NCBI GenBank assembly: GCA_025463055.1
Contig: JAOAPV010000086.1
Span: forward strand, 1 to 64,000
From: Candidatus Acidiferrum typicum
Lineage (GTDB): Bacteria > Acidobacteriota > Terriglobia > Acidiferrales > UBA7541
Length of the DNA stretch: 64,000 nucleotides
Reading direction: 5' to 3'
Shown: piece by piece, positions 18,311 through 27,487 of the stretch
How the letters are laid out: each line of letters begins with the position of its first letter
Numbering within the stretch: position 1 is the stretch's first letter
Notes under the pieces: model-generated
Databases searched by the model: none
The model's input: the letters and a program-made list of their open reading frames with translations, nothing else
What the model was told of the DNA's origin: nothing
Program-made: the position numbers and the translations under genes

Positions 18311-20617
18311 ATGAAACGCCTGCTCTGCGCATTCATCGCTCTTTTTTGTGCGATAGCGCTTGTTATCCACATGTTCGTCCCCACCGTGGACGCACAATCT
18401 GCGGGCTGCACCGACCAAGCTCTGGCCCTCGCGGAAGGCCAGCTAACCGACACCCTCGCCTACACCAACACGTCCCAGTTTCCTGAAGAAACCAATCCAG
18501 CCAACTCCAACAAGTGGAACCTCGATGCCTCAACCCATTGGACCAGCGGATTCTTTCCCGGCGAACTTTGGTTCATGTACGAAAAAGGTCTGAGCGACTC
18601 GTGGCTTACCCGTGCGCAAGCCCAGACCGCCACCATGCAAGCCCAGGACGCGAACGCCCCAGACCACGACATTGGATTCAAAATCCTCGGCAGCTACGGA
18701 AATGCTTATCGAATCACCCGCGATCCTGCCGCCATGAGTGTCATCCAGACTGCAGCGAACGCGATGGCCACAAACCTCTGGCGCCCCGGCGCTGGCGTCA
18801 TCGAATCCTGGCCCAATTTCGACAGCCACATCACCGTCATCATCGACAACATGATGAATCTCGAGCTCCTCCTCTACGCCGCGCAAAATGGCGGCAATCC
18901 CGCCTGGCGCGACATGGCCATCAGCCACGCCCTGCAAACCGGGCAGAATCATGTCCGCCCACTGGATGGAAGCACCTATCACGTCGTGGACTACAACCCT
19001 GACGGCACCGTTTCCAGTAAGTTCACGCACCAGGGCGCAGGCACCGAGACCACTTGGTCACGCGGACAAGCCTGGGGACTCTACGGCTTCACCATGGTCT
19101 ACCGCTACACCAAGGATTCCCGCTTCCTCACGACCGCGCAGCAACTAGCCGACTACTTCATCCTCCATCTCCCGACCGACTTCGTTCCCTACTGGGATTT
19201 CTCTCAGAGCGGCACCGCCCCACGCGATTCCTCCGCCGCGGCGATTGCCGCCGCCGGCCTCCTCGAGCTGAGCAGTTATGCCGCAGCGCAAGCCGACAAA
19301 GACCGCTACCGCACCGCAGCGCTCAATATTCTGTCCTCGCTTTCTTCTCCCGCATACCTCGGTGATCGCCTTGCTACCGATGGCATCCTCCTGCATGGAA
19401 CTTCCAACGCTCCTGGAGGCGACACGGACAAGTCTTTAATCTACGGCGACTACTATTTCGTTCAGGGCTGCTATCGCGCGCGCACCGCGCCCACCGCGCC
19501 GCTCAACGTAACCGCGACTCCCACCTCCGGTGGTCAGGTCAATCTCACTTGGGACGCCGAGACCGGACCCATCCGCTACAGCGTCAAGCGCAGCACCACG
19601 TCCGCCGGCCCTTACACAACAATAGCGCCGCCGCCAATCCTCACCGCGAATACCTTCACTGACATCAACGCAGCGTCCGGCACAAACTATTACGTCGTCA
19701 GCGCCATCAACGCGTCCGGCGAAAGCCCCGATTCCGCCCAAGCCTCCGCCACCATTTCTTCGGCGCCCACTTCCACGTCGCTCGTCGCGTCCGCGAATCC
19801 GTCCGCGTTCGGCCAGTCAGTGACTTTCACCGCCGCCGTTCACCCCTCCACCTCGGGAACTCCTACCGGCACGATCACCTTTAAAGACGGCACTGTAACG
19901 CTGGGCACCGTCGCGCTCGCGAGCAACACCGCATCCTTCACCACCGCAACGCTCACCGCACAATCGCACTCCATCACCGCCGTATATAGCGGGGACGCGA
20001 ATTTCGCCACGAGCACGTCGCCGATTTTCACTCAGTCGATCGCGAAAGCGGCAACCTCCATCATCCTTACGGCCTCGCCGTCCGCTTCGAGATTCGGCCA
20101 ACCGGTTGCCTTCTACGCCGCGGTGAAATCCGCGACCTCTGGCACTCCCACCGGCACGGTCACGTTCAAAGATGGCGCCACAATCATAGGCACCGGCACG
20201 CTCAGCCTCGGCCACGCAAAGATCAGCACTCTAAAACTTACGGTAGGCTCGCATCCCCTCACCGCCGTCTACAACGGCGACGCCAACTTCACCGGCAGCA
20301 CCTCCGCCGTGCTAAATTTTGTGACCAGCAAGGCCGCTAGCTCCACCACGGTTGTTTCCTCACTGAACCCCTCGAAAAGCGGCAGCGCTGTAACATTCAC
20401 CGCCACCGTAAAGTCCTCCACCACCGGCACGCCCACAGGCTCCGCAACTTTCAAAGATGGCGCCACAATATTGGCCACCGTAACCCTGACCAGCGGCAAA
20501 GCCGCCTTCACCACTTCAACCCTAGCCGTAGGCTCACACGCCATAACCGCCGTCTACAACGGCAGCACCAGCTTCAACACCAGCACCTCCGCAACTCTCA
20601 CCCAATCCGTCAACTAA
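18311..20617 (+). CDS. Secreted GH88-type glycoside hydrolase with FnIII and Ig-like repeats
   Basis: 768 residues. A signal peptide covers residues 1-28. Residues about 35-390 are an (alpha/alpha)6 GH88 domain (unsaturated glucuronyl hydrolase): HDIGF with D120 and IIDNMMN with D179 match the two catalytic aspartates (spacing 59 here, 61 in the Bacillus enzyme), and WSRGQAWGLYG is the family's substrate-loop motif. Residues about 395-480 are an FnIII-like domain, followed by three near-identical Ig-like repeats of about 95 residues (each with GTPTG.. and HSITAVYxGDANF-type motifs). GH88 enzymes remove delta-4,5 unsaturated uronic acid left by polysaccharide lyases; the repeats suggest surface or polymer attachment. 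No good ribosome-binding site precedes the ATG. Confidence 0.9.
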   Translation: MKRLLCAFIALFCAIALVIHMFVPTVDAQSAGCTDQALALAEGQLTDTLAYTNTSQFPEETNPANSNKWNLDASTHWTSGFFPGELWFMYEKGLSDSWLTRAQAQTATMQAQDANAPDHDIGFKILGSYGNAYRITRDPAAMSVIQTAANAMATNLWRPGAGVIESWPNFDSHITVIIDNMMNLELLLYAAQNGGNPAWRDMAISHALQTGQNHVRPLDGSTYHVVDYNPDGTVSSKFTHQGAGTETTWSRGQAWGLYGFTMVYRYTKDSRFLTTAQQLADYFILHLPTDFVPYWDFSQSGTAPRDSSAAAIAAAGLLELSSYAAAQADKDRYRTAALNILSSLSSPAYLGDRLATDGILLHGTSNAPGGDTDKSLIYGDYYFVQGCYRARTAPTAPLNVTATPTSGGQVNLTWDAETGPIRYSVKRSTTSAGPYTTIAPPPILTANTFTDINAASGTNYYVVSAINASGESPDSAQASATISSAPTSTSLVASANPSAFGQSVTFTAAVHPSTSGTPTGTITFKDGTVTLGTVALASNTASFTTATLTAQSHSITAVYSGDANFATSTSPIFTQSIAKAATSIILTASPSASRFGQPVAFYAAVKSATSGTPTGTVTFKDGATIIGTGTLSLGHAKISTLKLTVGSHPLTAVYNGDANFTGSTSAVLNFVTSKAASSTTVVSSLNPSKSGSAVTFTATVKSSTTGTPTGSATFKDGATILATVTLTSGKAAFTTSTLAVGSHAITAVYNGSTSFNTSTSATLTQSVN

Positions 20618-20714
20618 CAGCTCGCCTCGAAATCCCGGGCGCAGTCCGCCTGTGGCAGGCACTGCTGCGCCCCAAGCGAGCGGCGTTACTCTATTTCGCG
20701 TGGTTTGTCTTTTT

Positions 20715-21128
20715 TTACTCGAGGTAATGTCGGCCGTCCGAGGCCGGCTCTTGCGTCTTCAGCTCAACCTGCCGCGCTGCAGCCCTTTGATACTCCGCCA
20801 TCGGCCCATCCACCTTCTTCAGCGCCAGCGCGGGAAAGATATACGCCTTGGCGTTGGCGTCCCAACGATAGCCCATACGGAATCGCCACAACCTTTGCGA
20901 CCGCGCGGGCCATTCCATCAACAGGTGCGGATGCTTAGGGTCAATTTTCACCGAAAATTTCAATACGTGAAAAGACCAAATCGTTCGCGGAGGCCGCGCG
21001 CGTTCAATCGTCATCTTCCGCTGGATCTGACAACCAACATGACCAAGCAACCGGTGGTCGGCGCCTTCGTGGGGACACCCCTGCCCAATCGCTGGAAGAG
21101 CAAACAATAAAACAATCATTGAAATCAT
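20715..21128 (-). CDS. Possible small secreted protein
   Basis: 137 residues with a short hydrophobic N-terminus ending in LFALPAIGQG that resembles a signal peptide, and an internal stretch (IWSFHVLKFSVKIDPKHPHL) that reads like genuine beta-strand sequence. No family is recognised. An overlapping frame on the plus strand is of similar length and reads less like protein. Coding status is uncertain. Confidence 0.35.
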   Translation of the reverse strand: MISMIVLLFALPAIGQGCPHEGADHRLLGHVGCQIQRKMTIERARPPRTIWSFHVLKFSVKIDPKHPHLLMEWPARSQRLWRFRMGYRWDANAKAYIFPALALKKVDGPMAEYQRAAARQVELKTQEPASDGRHYLE

Positions 21129-21380
21129 TCGGGCCCCAAAAGATAAGTCCCAAAAGCGGACGCCCGAACGTTAGGGCGAACCCCAAAACACTTCGATAGA
21201 CCAACAGCACCAAAATCCCTGGTACCCAAGTCGTAGCAGTACCAACGCGAGCCTTCGCCCGGCCATTTAGGATGCCCGGTTGTTTGGGACCTGTTGCTTA
21301 GGAGGCGGCGCCTTCAGCCGCGGTCGGTGGCAGAGAGAATTCGACAAGCTCTCGAACTAAGATCGGAGCGCAGCAGTAAT

Positions 21381-21417
21381 GTAGGGTGCCGCACCCTTCG
21401 CTGTTAAGGGTGCGGGG
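21381..21417 (+). repeat. REP-like hairpin, left end of RAYT unit
   Basis: GTAG at 21381-21384 precedes a perfect 10-bp stem CCGCACCCTT/AAGGGTGCGG with a 7-nt loop, the GTAG-plus-hairpin form known for REP sequences. It overlaps the 3' end of the transposase gene and is an inverted copy of 22035-22068. Confidence 0.8.
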
Positions 21418-22006
21418 TTTGACTTTTTTGCCTCGCGCTTAGACTTTTCCTGCTTTGTTGTTTTAAGTGTCTACCGTTTTCATCTTCGAGACGATCAATG
21501 CGTACCAGTCCCCTCTCTCCTCTTGCGTAATACGACCAGCTGCTCCAAGGCCAGTCTTTGGGATGCGAGACGAGTTTGCGCTGCACCGGATTCCTATGCA
21601 TATAGTCCAATTTTTCCCCTATTTTCTTCCCGCTCCATACATTGAAATCATAAAAGCGGCGCTGCCAGAAAGGTGAAGGCAGTTCTGTAGAGGAAAACGG
21701 TAGTGGCAACTGGGATGAAGATCCCTTGCGTTTCACGCGCAGCGCCGAGGAAACATTTTGCTTCAGCACCTGCAGAACCTTGGAGGGATTGCCGGTTTGG
21801 GGTTCGCTGATGAGCAAGTGCACGTGCTCAGGCATCACCACGTAACCGATCAGAAGGAATTTGTGACGCGAGCGAACGACATCAAGAACTTTGGTGAAAC
21901 GGTGCCGAGCGCGGACCGAGCCGAGGAATGGCCTCCGCCGATAACAGCTGAAAGTGATGAAATGTAGGTCACCACGTCCGTAATAGCGCCGCAAAGGATT
22001 GCGCAT
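21404..22006 (-). CDS. REP-associated tyrosine transposase (RAYT)
   Basis: 200 residues from MRNPLRRYYGRGDLHFITFS, the standard RAYT N-terminus; an upstream in-frame start would lie inside the right REP and is not used. The HUH motif is HVHLL (H61, H63), and the segment FYDFNVWSGKKIGEKLDYMHRNPV is characteristic of the Y1 transposase-like RAYT family. These single-strand DNA nucleases are thought to disperse REP hairpins. The gene is intact and sits between the two inverted REPs, so the unit may still be active. Confidence 0.92.
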   Translation of the reverse strand: MRNPLRRYYGRGDLHFITFSCYRRRPFLGSVRARHRFTKVLDVVRSRHKFLLIGYVVMPEHVHLLISEPQTGNPSKVLQVLKQNVSSALRVKRKGSSSQLPLPFSSTELPSPFWQRRFYDFNVWSGKKIGEKLDYMHRNPVQRKLVSHPKDWPWSSWSYYARGERGLVRIDRLEDENGRHLKQQSRKSLSARQKSQTPHP

Positions 22007-22034
22007 AACAGATCGAGCACGAAGAAAAGTCAAC

Positions 22035-22068
22035 CCCCGCACCCTTAACAGCGAAGGGTGCGGCACCC
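22035..22068 (-). repeat. REP-like hairpin, right end of RAYT unit
   Basis: A 34-nt perfect inverted copy of the left REP (matching 21384-21417), containing the same 10-bp stem and 7-nt loop. The GTAG box is not conserved at this end. Confidence 0.8.
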
Positions 22069-22159
22069 CGCTTACACCAGATACGATTAGGAGTAATGCG
22101 CGAGTGGTATACTCCAGCGACGCTCGTCAGACAAGAGGGGAATCATGGCTGCGCCACCC

Positions 22160-22623
22160 GTCCTCACAAACCTTCACCGCGTGGGGGAGGGACTCATATG
22201 GGAATCCGAATGAGTTCTACGGTGGTCAATGGAGCACAGGGAACTTCGGGACGATCGCGTCAGTCGACAACGGAGGCAACGTTACAGGCGTGAGTCCTGG
22301 ATCGGACGGAGTTAACGTGGAACTTTTCGGCGTCGAACTATGGCAGGGTCAGATGTGTGTCAGCGACAACATGACTCCCAACTGCAATCCACAAAATGTA
22401 TTCATCAATGGGGGAGTGACTGTCAATCCCACGGGCTTTACAATCAGCGTGAGTTCTACTCCAGTCCAAGGTGAAACTACCATCCGACTACGTTTATACA
22501 AACTCTGATGCTGGCAATCACACGTTCAACGTGACGCTCAAGAGCGTTTCAGTGAACGGAACCGGTGTAATGGGTCGCAGTGGCTCCGCCGCCGCCCAGC
22601 GCGGTGACTTTTACCTGTGCTGA
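22160..22623 (+). pseudogene. Frameshifted remnant of a Big_2/Ig-like domain protein
   Basis: One frame gives GTIASVDNGGNVTGVSPG, the signature of bacterial Ig-like (Big_2) domains, then continues to QGETTI near 22482 and runs into a stop. Shifting by +1 at about 22480 continues the same protein as SDYVYTNSDAGNHTFNVTLK to a stop at 22621-22623. No convincing start is seen upstream; the 5' end abuts the RAYT/REP unit. It looks like the 3' remains of a surface-type protein broken by a one-base insertion (or two-base deletion) and perhaps by the REP unit. Confidence 0.6.
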
Positions 22624-22949
22624 CTGCCTGACACTACGCTGTTAGTCGCCCGCTAACCCCTTTATCTACCGCATTTACCAAAAAATGCCGGGGTGTGGCA
22701 TCCCGGACGATTCTGCGGGACACGCCGGGTGGGGGGCTCCGTACCGAATTTCGTCCAAGTCATTGATCCTGCAGCACCGAACACGGGTCACAGGTTACGG
22801 AACACGGATCACGAGCCACGCCTGTATCCCTTTCTTCACAAGTCACAGATCACGGTTATCAATTACCCTGCTTCCTTCCCGTGCTACTATCGCCTCAAGT
22901 TCGGCCCCGGTCGGTCAAAGTTCGCTCCTTCCACAAGCGGCTCAGACCT
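22624..22949. other. Intergenic stretch with iterated TCACGG-like motifs
   Basis: 326 bp. 22779-22857 contains several variants of CACGGRTCAC (at about 22782, 22803 and 22850), an irregular tandem pattern also seen in opposite orientation at 58705-58726. No gene is supported; longer open frames here overlap the PilZ gene in other frames. Confidence 0.4.
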
Positions 22950-24155
22950 ATGTCCCAAGACGGCACACGTCGCAGCGGACGCATTCCCAAGCAAATCGCT
23001 ATCACTCTCATCGGAAGCGACATGGAAGGCCGCGTCTTTTCCGAGCGCACCAAAACGGTTGTGCTCAGCCGCCATGGCGCGGGAATTATCTCTTCCTACA
23101 AGCTTTCCCCCGAGCAGGAACTCGTCATTCGCAGCGAAGAGTCGCGCAAAGAAATCGAGGCCCGCGTCGTCGGCCAGATCGGCTCGGACCGCGACACCTA
23201 CATCTATGGCATCGCGTTTCTGGACCGCGGCACGAATTTTTGGGGCATCGACTTCCCCGACTTGTCGGAGACGGAAAAGCGCGCCAGCCAAACGCTCCTG
23301 GAGTGCAGCAGTTGCCACGCACGCGAAACCGCCGATCACAGCGACCTCGCAGGGGACGTGATGGCCATCAACGAAAGCATCGTGCGCTACTGCCAAAAAT
23401 GCGGCTCGTCAACGCTGTGGAGGCAACCCGTCCCAGGCAGCCTGCCCTCATTGGCGGGCTTGCCCGCTGGGGCGGGTCTGCCCGGCGCAACGGGCCTGCC
23501 AACTGCGGCTGGCTTGCCGGCCAGCAACACTCAGCCGCCCAAGAACACGCCGGCAGAATACGTTGGGCGGTCTGGAGTTGGATTTGGAGAAGACACCCTC
23601 GATTTATCGCTCCGCGCCGAGGCGCCACTGGCACCGGGCTCGTGGCGCGACGGCAAACGGCCGAGCGTCGCTGCGGAACGGCCGTCTGCATTCGGGGGCG
23701 CCGCCTGGACGAAACCGGAAGACACGGTGCCTACGCTCGACCCGGTCACGCCCGCCACAGCCGACCGCAAGGCCGATGTCGAGCCGGCGAGCGATCCCGC
23801 CGATAAGCCAACAGCGAAGCCACCCGCTGCTGCCGTACCGAATGCCCGCGCTGCTGCCGTCTTAAAGGAGCAGGAGAATCGCCGAAAACATGGGCGCACC
23901 CGCGTTACCTTAAAAGCCTGCGTGCGCCGCCCGGGCTCGCCCGACGATGTGGTCGCGTGCGAAGACATCTCGCGCGGCGGCTTGCGCTTCAAGAGCGCAA
24001 GGAAGTATGTTGAGAAAATGCTGATCGACGTGGCTGTGCCGTATTCGCCGGGAGACCAGGCCCTCTTTGTGCCCGCCCAGATCGCGTACGTGCAAGAGCT
24101 ACCGGAGCAAAAGATGTACCGCTGCGGCGTATCCTATCTCCGCAGCGGAAAATGA
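22950..24155 (+). CDS. PilZ-domain protein with central zinc-ribbon-like segment
   Basis: 401 residues from MSQDGTRRSGRIPKQIAITL. The N-terminal 100 residues resemble a PilZ-like beta barrel without the c-di-GMP motifs. A CSSCHARE ... CQKCG pair (about residues 113-153) may bind zinc, followed by a Pro/Ala-rich linker of about 150 residues. The C-terminal domain has the c-di-GMP motifs: RRKHGRTR (RxxxR) and EDISRGGLRF ((D/N)xSxxG). It is therefore a probable c-di-GMP receptor. A longer upstream start is possible in frame, but the sequence there is atypical. A second PilZ protein lies 1.6 kb downstream. Confidence 0.75.
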   Translation: MSQDGTRRSGRIPKQIAITLIGSDMEGRVFSERTKTVVLSRHGAGIISSYKLSPEQELVIRSEESRKEIEARVVGQIGSDRDTYIYGIAFLDRGTNFWGIDFPDLSETEKRASQTLLECSSCHARETADHSDLAGDVMAINESIVRYCQKCGSSTLWRQPVPGSLPSLAGLPAGAGLPGATGLPTAAGLPASNTQPPKNTPAEYVGRSGVGFGEDTLDLSLRAEAPLAPGSWRDGKRPSVAAERPSAFGGAAWTKPEDTVPTLDPVTPATADRKADVEPASDPADKPTAKPPAAAVPNARAAAVLKEQENRRKHGRTRVTLKACVRRPGSPDDVVACEDISRGGLRFKSARKYVEKMLIDVAVPYSPGDQALFVPAQIAYVQELPEQKMYRCGVSYLRSGK

Positions 24156-24365
24156 AAGCGAAGCGTGAGAAATTCCAGAACCCGCGCACCCGGACGGCAA
24201 GGCCAAAGCTGCTGGCGGCGCTCTTCGCTGTCGGCTATCCGCCACAGTGACAGCGGGATGAACACAGCATGAAAACCGGATTGTCGATACAGGATTGCGC
24301 GCTTGGCGGTAATCGTTTTTTCACTGAACCATCTGGCGCTTGGCCGAATCTAAGCTATAAGCGCC

Positions 24366-25598
24366 ATGGGTCGACGCCTGGAAATCGATGCAGTCCGCGG
24401 ACTAATGCTGGTCTGGATGGTGCTTACGCACCTGCCCACCTTTTTGCCGACGTATACGAACCAGCCGTTCGGCTTTGTCTCCGCGTCCGAAGGATTCATT
24501 TTTTTGTCCGCGCTGTTCACCGGCCGCATCTATTTTCGCCTCGCTGAACGCGAGGGCTACCCCGCAATGCAGCGCAAGATGCTGCTGCGCACCCTGCGTT
24601 TGTACGGATATCACGCGCTGCTGCTCGCATTCGCGTTTTTGGTAGCCGTGCCGATTGCCGCGCGCGGAAACCGGCCGCAACTTCACAATCTTCTCGATTA
24701 TTATTTTGCCGTCGGCCCGAAGCACGCCATTCCCGAAGCGTTTCTGCTGATTTATCGGCCGCCGCTTCTGGATATTCTCCCGATGTACATTTTGTTTCTG
24801 CTGTTCACGCCGCTGGCCCTCACAATTTCGCGCCGCGTAGGCTGGAGCTCAATACTCTCGGGGAGCGCCACGCTGTGGTTTTTAGCGCACCTGGGCCTGC
24901 GCCAAGCAGAACATGCATTCGTGAGCCATGTCCTGCGCGTGCCTATTCCGCTGAATGAAATGGGATCTTTTGATTTATGGGCCTGGCAATTTTTGTGGAT
25001 TTTGGGTTTGTGGTTTGGAGTGCGCTGGGCGCAGGGAAATTTGCCAGTGGAAACCTGGGCACGGCGCGTTTTCGTTCCTGCCGCCGTAACTTGCGCGATA
25101 CTTTTGCCTTTCCGGTACGCGGTGGGGCGCGGCATCGAATTGGGCGCGTTCGAACCGATGTTCGACAAATGGCACTTCGGCGTTGTGCGCCTAATTAATT
25201 TTGCGGCTGTGGCGGCGCTGCTGATTCGCTTTCAGTCGATACTAAAGCCACTGGCGGTGCGGCCACTGGTGATGCTGGGGCAGGCTTCGCTGCAAGTTTT
25301 CTGCGTGCATTTGCTTTTCACGTTTGCCGGGCTGACTTTGCTGGGACATGCGACGATGCTGAGCCCTTGGCAGCAGATCGCATTGTTGGCGGCGACTCTT
25401 GGTGCAATGCTGCTTACGGCGAAAATATTCTCGAAATCGGAGTCCAAGGTGGAGAGGAAAGGCGACATCCCCCCTGGCCAGGAGCCAGCGGATGCGCCGC
25501 AATTCGGGACCGCATCGATGCTACCGGTCCACGCGGAATCCCGTGTCCAGCGCACTGATAAAGAGGTACGTGCGGCACTGTGGCGGCATAGCAACTAA
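24366..25598 (+). CDS. OpgC-like membrane acyltransferase
   Basis: 410 residues with about ten membrane segments. The start MGRRLEIDAVRGLMLVWMVLTH has the R-x-x-x-(I/L)D-x-x-RG motif of OpgC and related acyltransferase-3-like proteins; SEGFIFLSALFTGRIYF and the C-terminal LGQASLQVFCVHLLFTF also match. OpgC succinylates periplasmic glucans in Proteobacteria; here substrate is unknown but an extracytoplasmic glycan is likely. The last 50 residues are a hydrophilic tail. It lies between two PilZ genes. Confidence 0.85.
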   Translation: MGRRLEIDAVRGLMLVWMVLTHLPTFLPTYTNQPFGFVSASEGFIFLSALFTGRIYFRLAEREGYPAMQRKMLLRTLRLYGYHALLLAFAFLVAVPIAARGNRPQLHNLLDYYFAVGPKHAIPEAFLLIYRPPLLDILPMYILFLLFTPLALTISRRVGWSSILSGSATLWFLAHLGLRQAEHAFVSHVLRVPIPLNEMGSFDLWAWQFLWILGLWFGVRWAQGNLPVETWARRVFVPAAVTCAILLPFRYAVGRGIELGAFEPMFDKWHFGVVRLINFAAVAALLIRFQSILKPLAVRPLVMLGQASLQVFCVHLLFTFAGLTLLGHATMLSPWQQIALLAATLGAMLLTAKIFSKSESKVERKGDIPPGQEPADAPQFGTASMLPVHAESRVQRTDKEVRAALWRHSN

Positions 25599-25774
25599 GC
25601 CTGCATATAACGTCCCCGTCTTGTTCCACAAACTTCTGCCCAATTATTGGACCTGTCCGCGAGTACCCCCCCCAGCGCAGTACCCCTGCTCTATGGATCG
25701 TTCGAAGGCCTAACGGCGACAATACTAGCTCGTGAGACCGCGGCCGGGTCTCGCACAGAGGCTCGTCCAAACCC

Positions 25775-26725
25775 ATGTCCGAACATTGGAATGCCGTAGT
25801 GTCGACACAATCTGCGCCAGGCCCGCAGACACGAAGCGAGCGCCGGCAGATGAGGCGAGCGGAAATCTCGTTGCAAGCGCGAATTCGCAGCGCGGATTTT
25901 ACGGACGGGAATTTCGATGAAGTGCGGATTACGCAAAACGCTTCCCGCAAGGCAATCTACTTTTTCACCGAGCTGAACCGCTACTACCAAGGAATGCGTG
26001 TTCACGTAACCTCGCCGTACGACCCGCGGCCCGGGGCGGTGAATCTGGAACAAATGGGAGAAGTGGCGCGCGTGCACGCGCGGGAAGATGGGTACGGAGT
26101 GGCTGTAATCCTATTTGCGGGTGCACAGCCGTCGCAGAGGCAATCTGCCAACTCGAGCCCAACGGCGTCGCCTGCGAACTCGCGAGTAAGAGGAGAAGCG
26201 AGTACGGCGCCTAGCGAGCGGCGCTGCGCAACGCGATCGCCGTTTATCGCGCCGGTGGAGCTCGTGGAGATGGACACCGGGTCGCGCATTCGGGCGCGCA
26301 CATCGGATTTGAGCCCGCAAGGCTGCTATGTGGATACGCTAAACCCGCTGGCGGTGGGGGCGGCCGTGCGCCTGCAGATTCAGCGAGCCGGCTTCGTTCT
26401 CAACGTGCTGGCCAACGTTACCTCGCGGCACATAGGTTCGGGAATGGGTGTGGAGTTCAACGAAATTACGGAAGGGCAAAAGGCTATATTGCAAAGTTGG
26501 CTTGGCGAACTGGGCTTTGCACCGACTGGGGTCTGTGAAAACCCGGCCTCCGCTGCGTCCTCAGCTGCCAATCCGGCACGCTCCATCGATGGTGACTGCG
26601 TGCTTCGGCTGGTGCAGGTATTATTGCGCAAAGGCTTGCTGACCCAGAGTGAAGCAAAGGAAATCGTGGGCGACGCTAAGAGTAGCGGCGCCCTGCGGCT
26701 CCAACTTCAAGATGTGGAGTTGTAG
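25775..26725 (+). CDS. PilZ-domain protein
   Basis: 316 residues. Residues 1-120 form a degenerate PilZ-like region (RRQMRRAEISLQARIRSADF). A Ser/Ala-rich linker precedes a canonical PilZ domain at about 148-250: RRCATRSPFIAPVELVEM carries an RxxxR element, TSDLSPQGCYVDT has the DxSxxG motif and GMGVEFNEI closes the barrel. The end (LVQVLLRKGLLTQSEAKEIV) resembles a SHOCT-type helix pair. Probable c-di-GMP binding regulator. A 6-bp hairpin (GAGACC/GGTCTC, 25734-25752) lies in its leader. Confidence 0.78.
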   Translation: MSEHWNAVVSTQSAPGPQTRSERRQMRRAEISLQARIRSADFTDGNFDEVRITQNASRKAIYFFTELNRYYQGMRVHVTSPYDPRPGAVNLEQMGEVARVHAREDGYGVAVILFAGAQPSQRQSANSSPTASPANSRVRGEASTAPSERRCATRSPFIAPVELVEMDTGSRIRARTSDLSPQGCYVDTLNPLAVGAAVRLQIQRAGFVLNVLANVTSRHIGSGMGVEFNEITEGQKAILQSWLGELGFAPTGVCENPASAASSAANPARSIDGDCVLRLVQVLLRKGLLTQSEAKEIVGDAKSSGALRLQLQDVEL

Positions 26726-26809
26726 CCCGGCACTAACAGCCAGGCTTGTCTTCTTCCTTCCCCCCTAAATGTTGGCCACCGTTTGCGAAAACGACCGGCC
26801 GCGGATCTT

Positions 26810-27394
26810 TTAGAAGCGAAGCACAATGCCCGCGGAGATGCGCGGCTGATTTTGCGTTTTGGAGTTGAAGTGCGTAAGTAAATAGTCAAACTGGATTGCG
26901 CGCAAAGAGATAAAGGGGAACACTTTCAGGTCGATCCCACCGCCGATGGCGGTAGCAAACGCGTTCTGCGTGGGACCTGTGGTAATTAGCGGGCCGGCGC
27001 CCGTGCCGATTGACTCATGAGCCGCGCCGACGAGAAAATGCGCGAAGGGAGAAATCGGTCCGGGAAAACGAAGCTGCGGGCCGGCAAGATAGGTTTGCAA
27101 GTGCGTATGAGCGCCCTGAAATGAGCCGAACGTTCCGCTGAAGTCTGCAGCGAGAGCAAGCGGGCCGAAGACTTTAAAGGCGCCGCCAGCTTCCCAACCA
27201 TTTAAGTTTAAATTTTGAGTGTTGCTGGTGACCGGGCAACCAGCAATGGGACAGGCGCTTGCGGTTTGTGTAAAAGTGACGGGCACGCGCACAAACGAAT
27301 ACCCGCCAAAGAGTTCAATGCTTTGGCCTTGCGACGGTGCAGCGAACAGGAGTGTGGCGAAAACAAGAGTGCAGATTGGCGCAAAGATGCGCAT
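26810..27394 (-). CDS. Outer-membrane beta-barrel protein
   Basis: 194 residues. The signal peptide ends at PSQGQ. The mature part begins with SIELFGGYSFVRVPV and alternates hydrophobic and polar residues, ending in IVLRF with a C-terminal Phe, as in OmpA/OprF-like eight-stranded barrels common in acidobacteria. AAGGGGGAG precedes the ATG by 4 nt. It is immediately downstream of the minus-strand ADOP gene by 93 bp, and may be co-transcribed with it. Confidence 0.82.
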   Translation of the reverse strand: MRIFAPICTLVFATLLFAAPSQGQSIELFGGYSFVRVPVTFTQTASACPIAGCPVTSNTQNLNLNGWEAGGAFKVFGPLALAADFSGTFGSFQGAHTHLQTYLAGPQLRFPGPISPFAHFLVGAAHESIGTGAGPLITTGPTQNAFATAIGGGIDLKVFPFISLRAIQFDYLLTHFNSKTQNQPRISAGIVLRF

Positions 27395-27487
27395 GGACTC
27401 CCCCTTTTTTTGAGAACACCAGCCAGGTTGGAGATAGGATGCGAGGGCTTTCCGAGCCGGTTGTGCCGCAGTGCGGCCGCTTGTGCC

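Noticed and set aside
20652-21110. Plus-strand frame opposite the possible secreted protein
   Set aside because: Arg/Pro-rich composition typical of a shadow frame and no start signal.
24356-24361. TATAAG as -10 box for the OpgC-like gene
   Set aside because: It ends 4 bp before the ATG and would put the transcript start inside the start codon; no -35 box.
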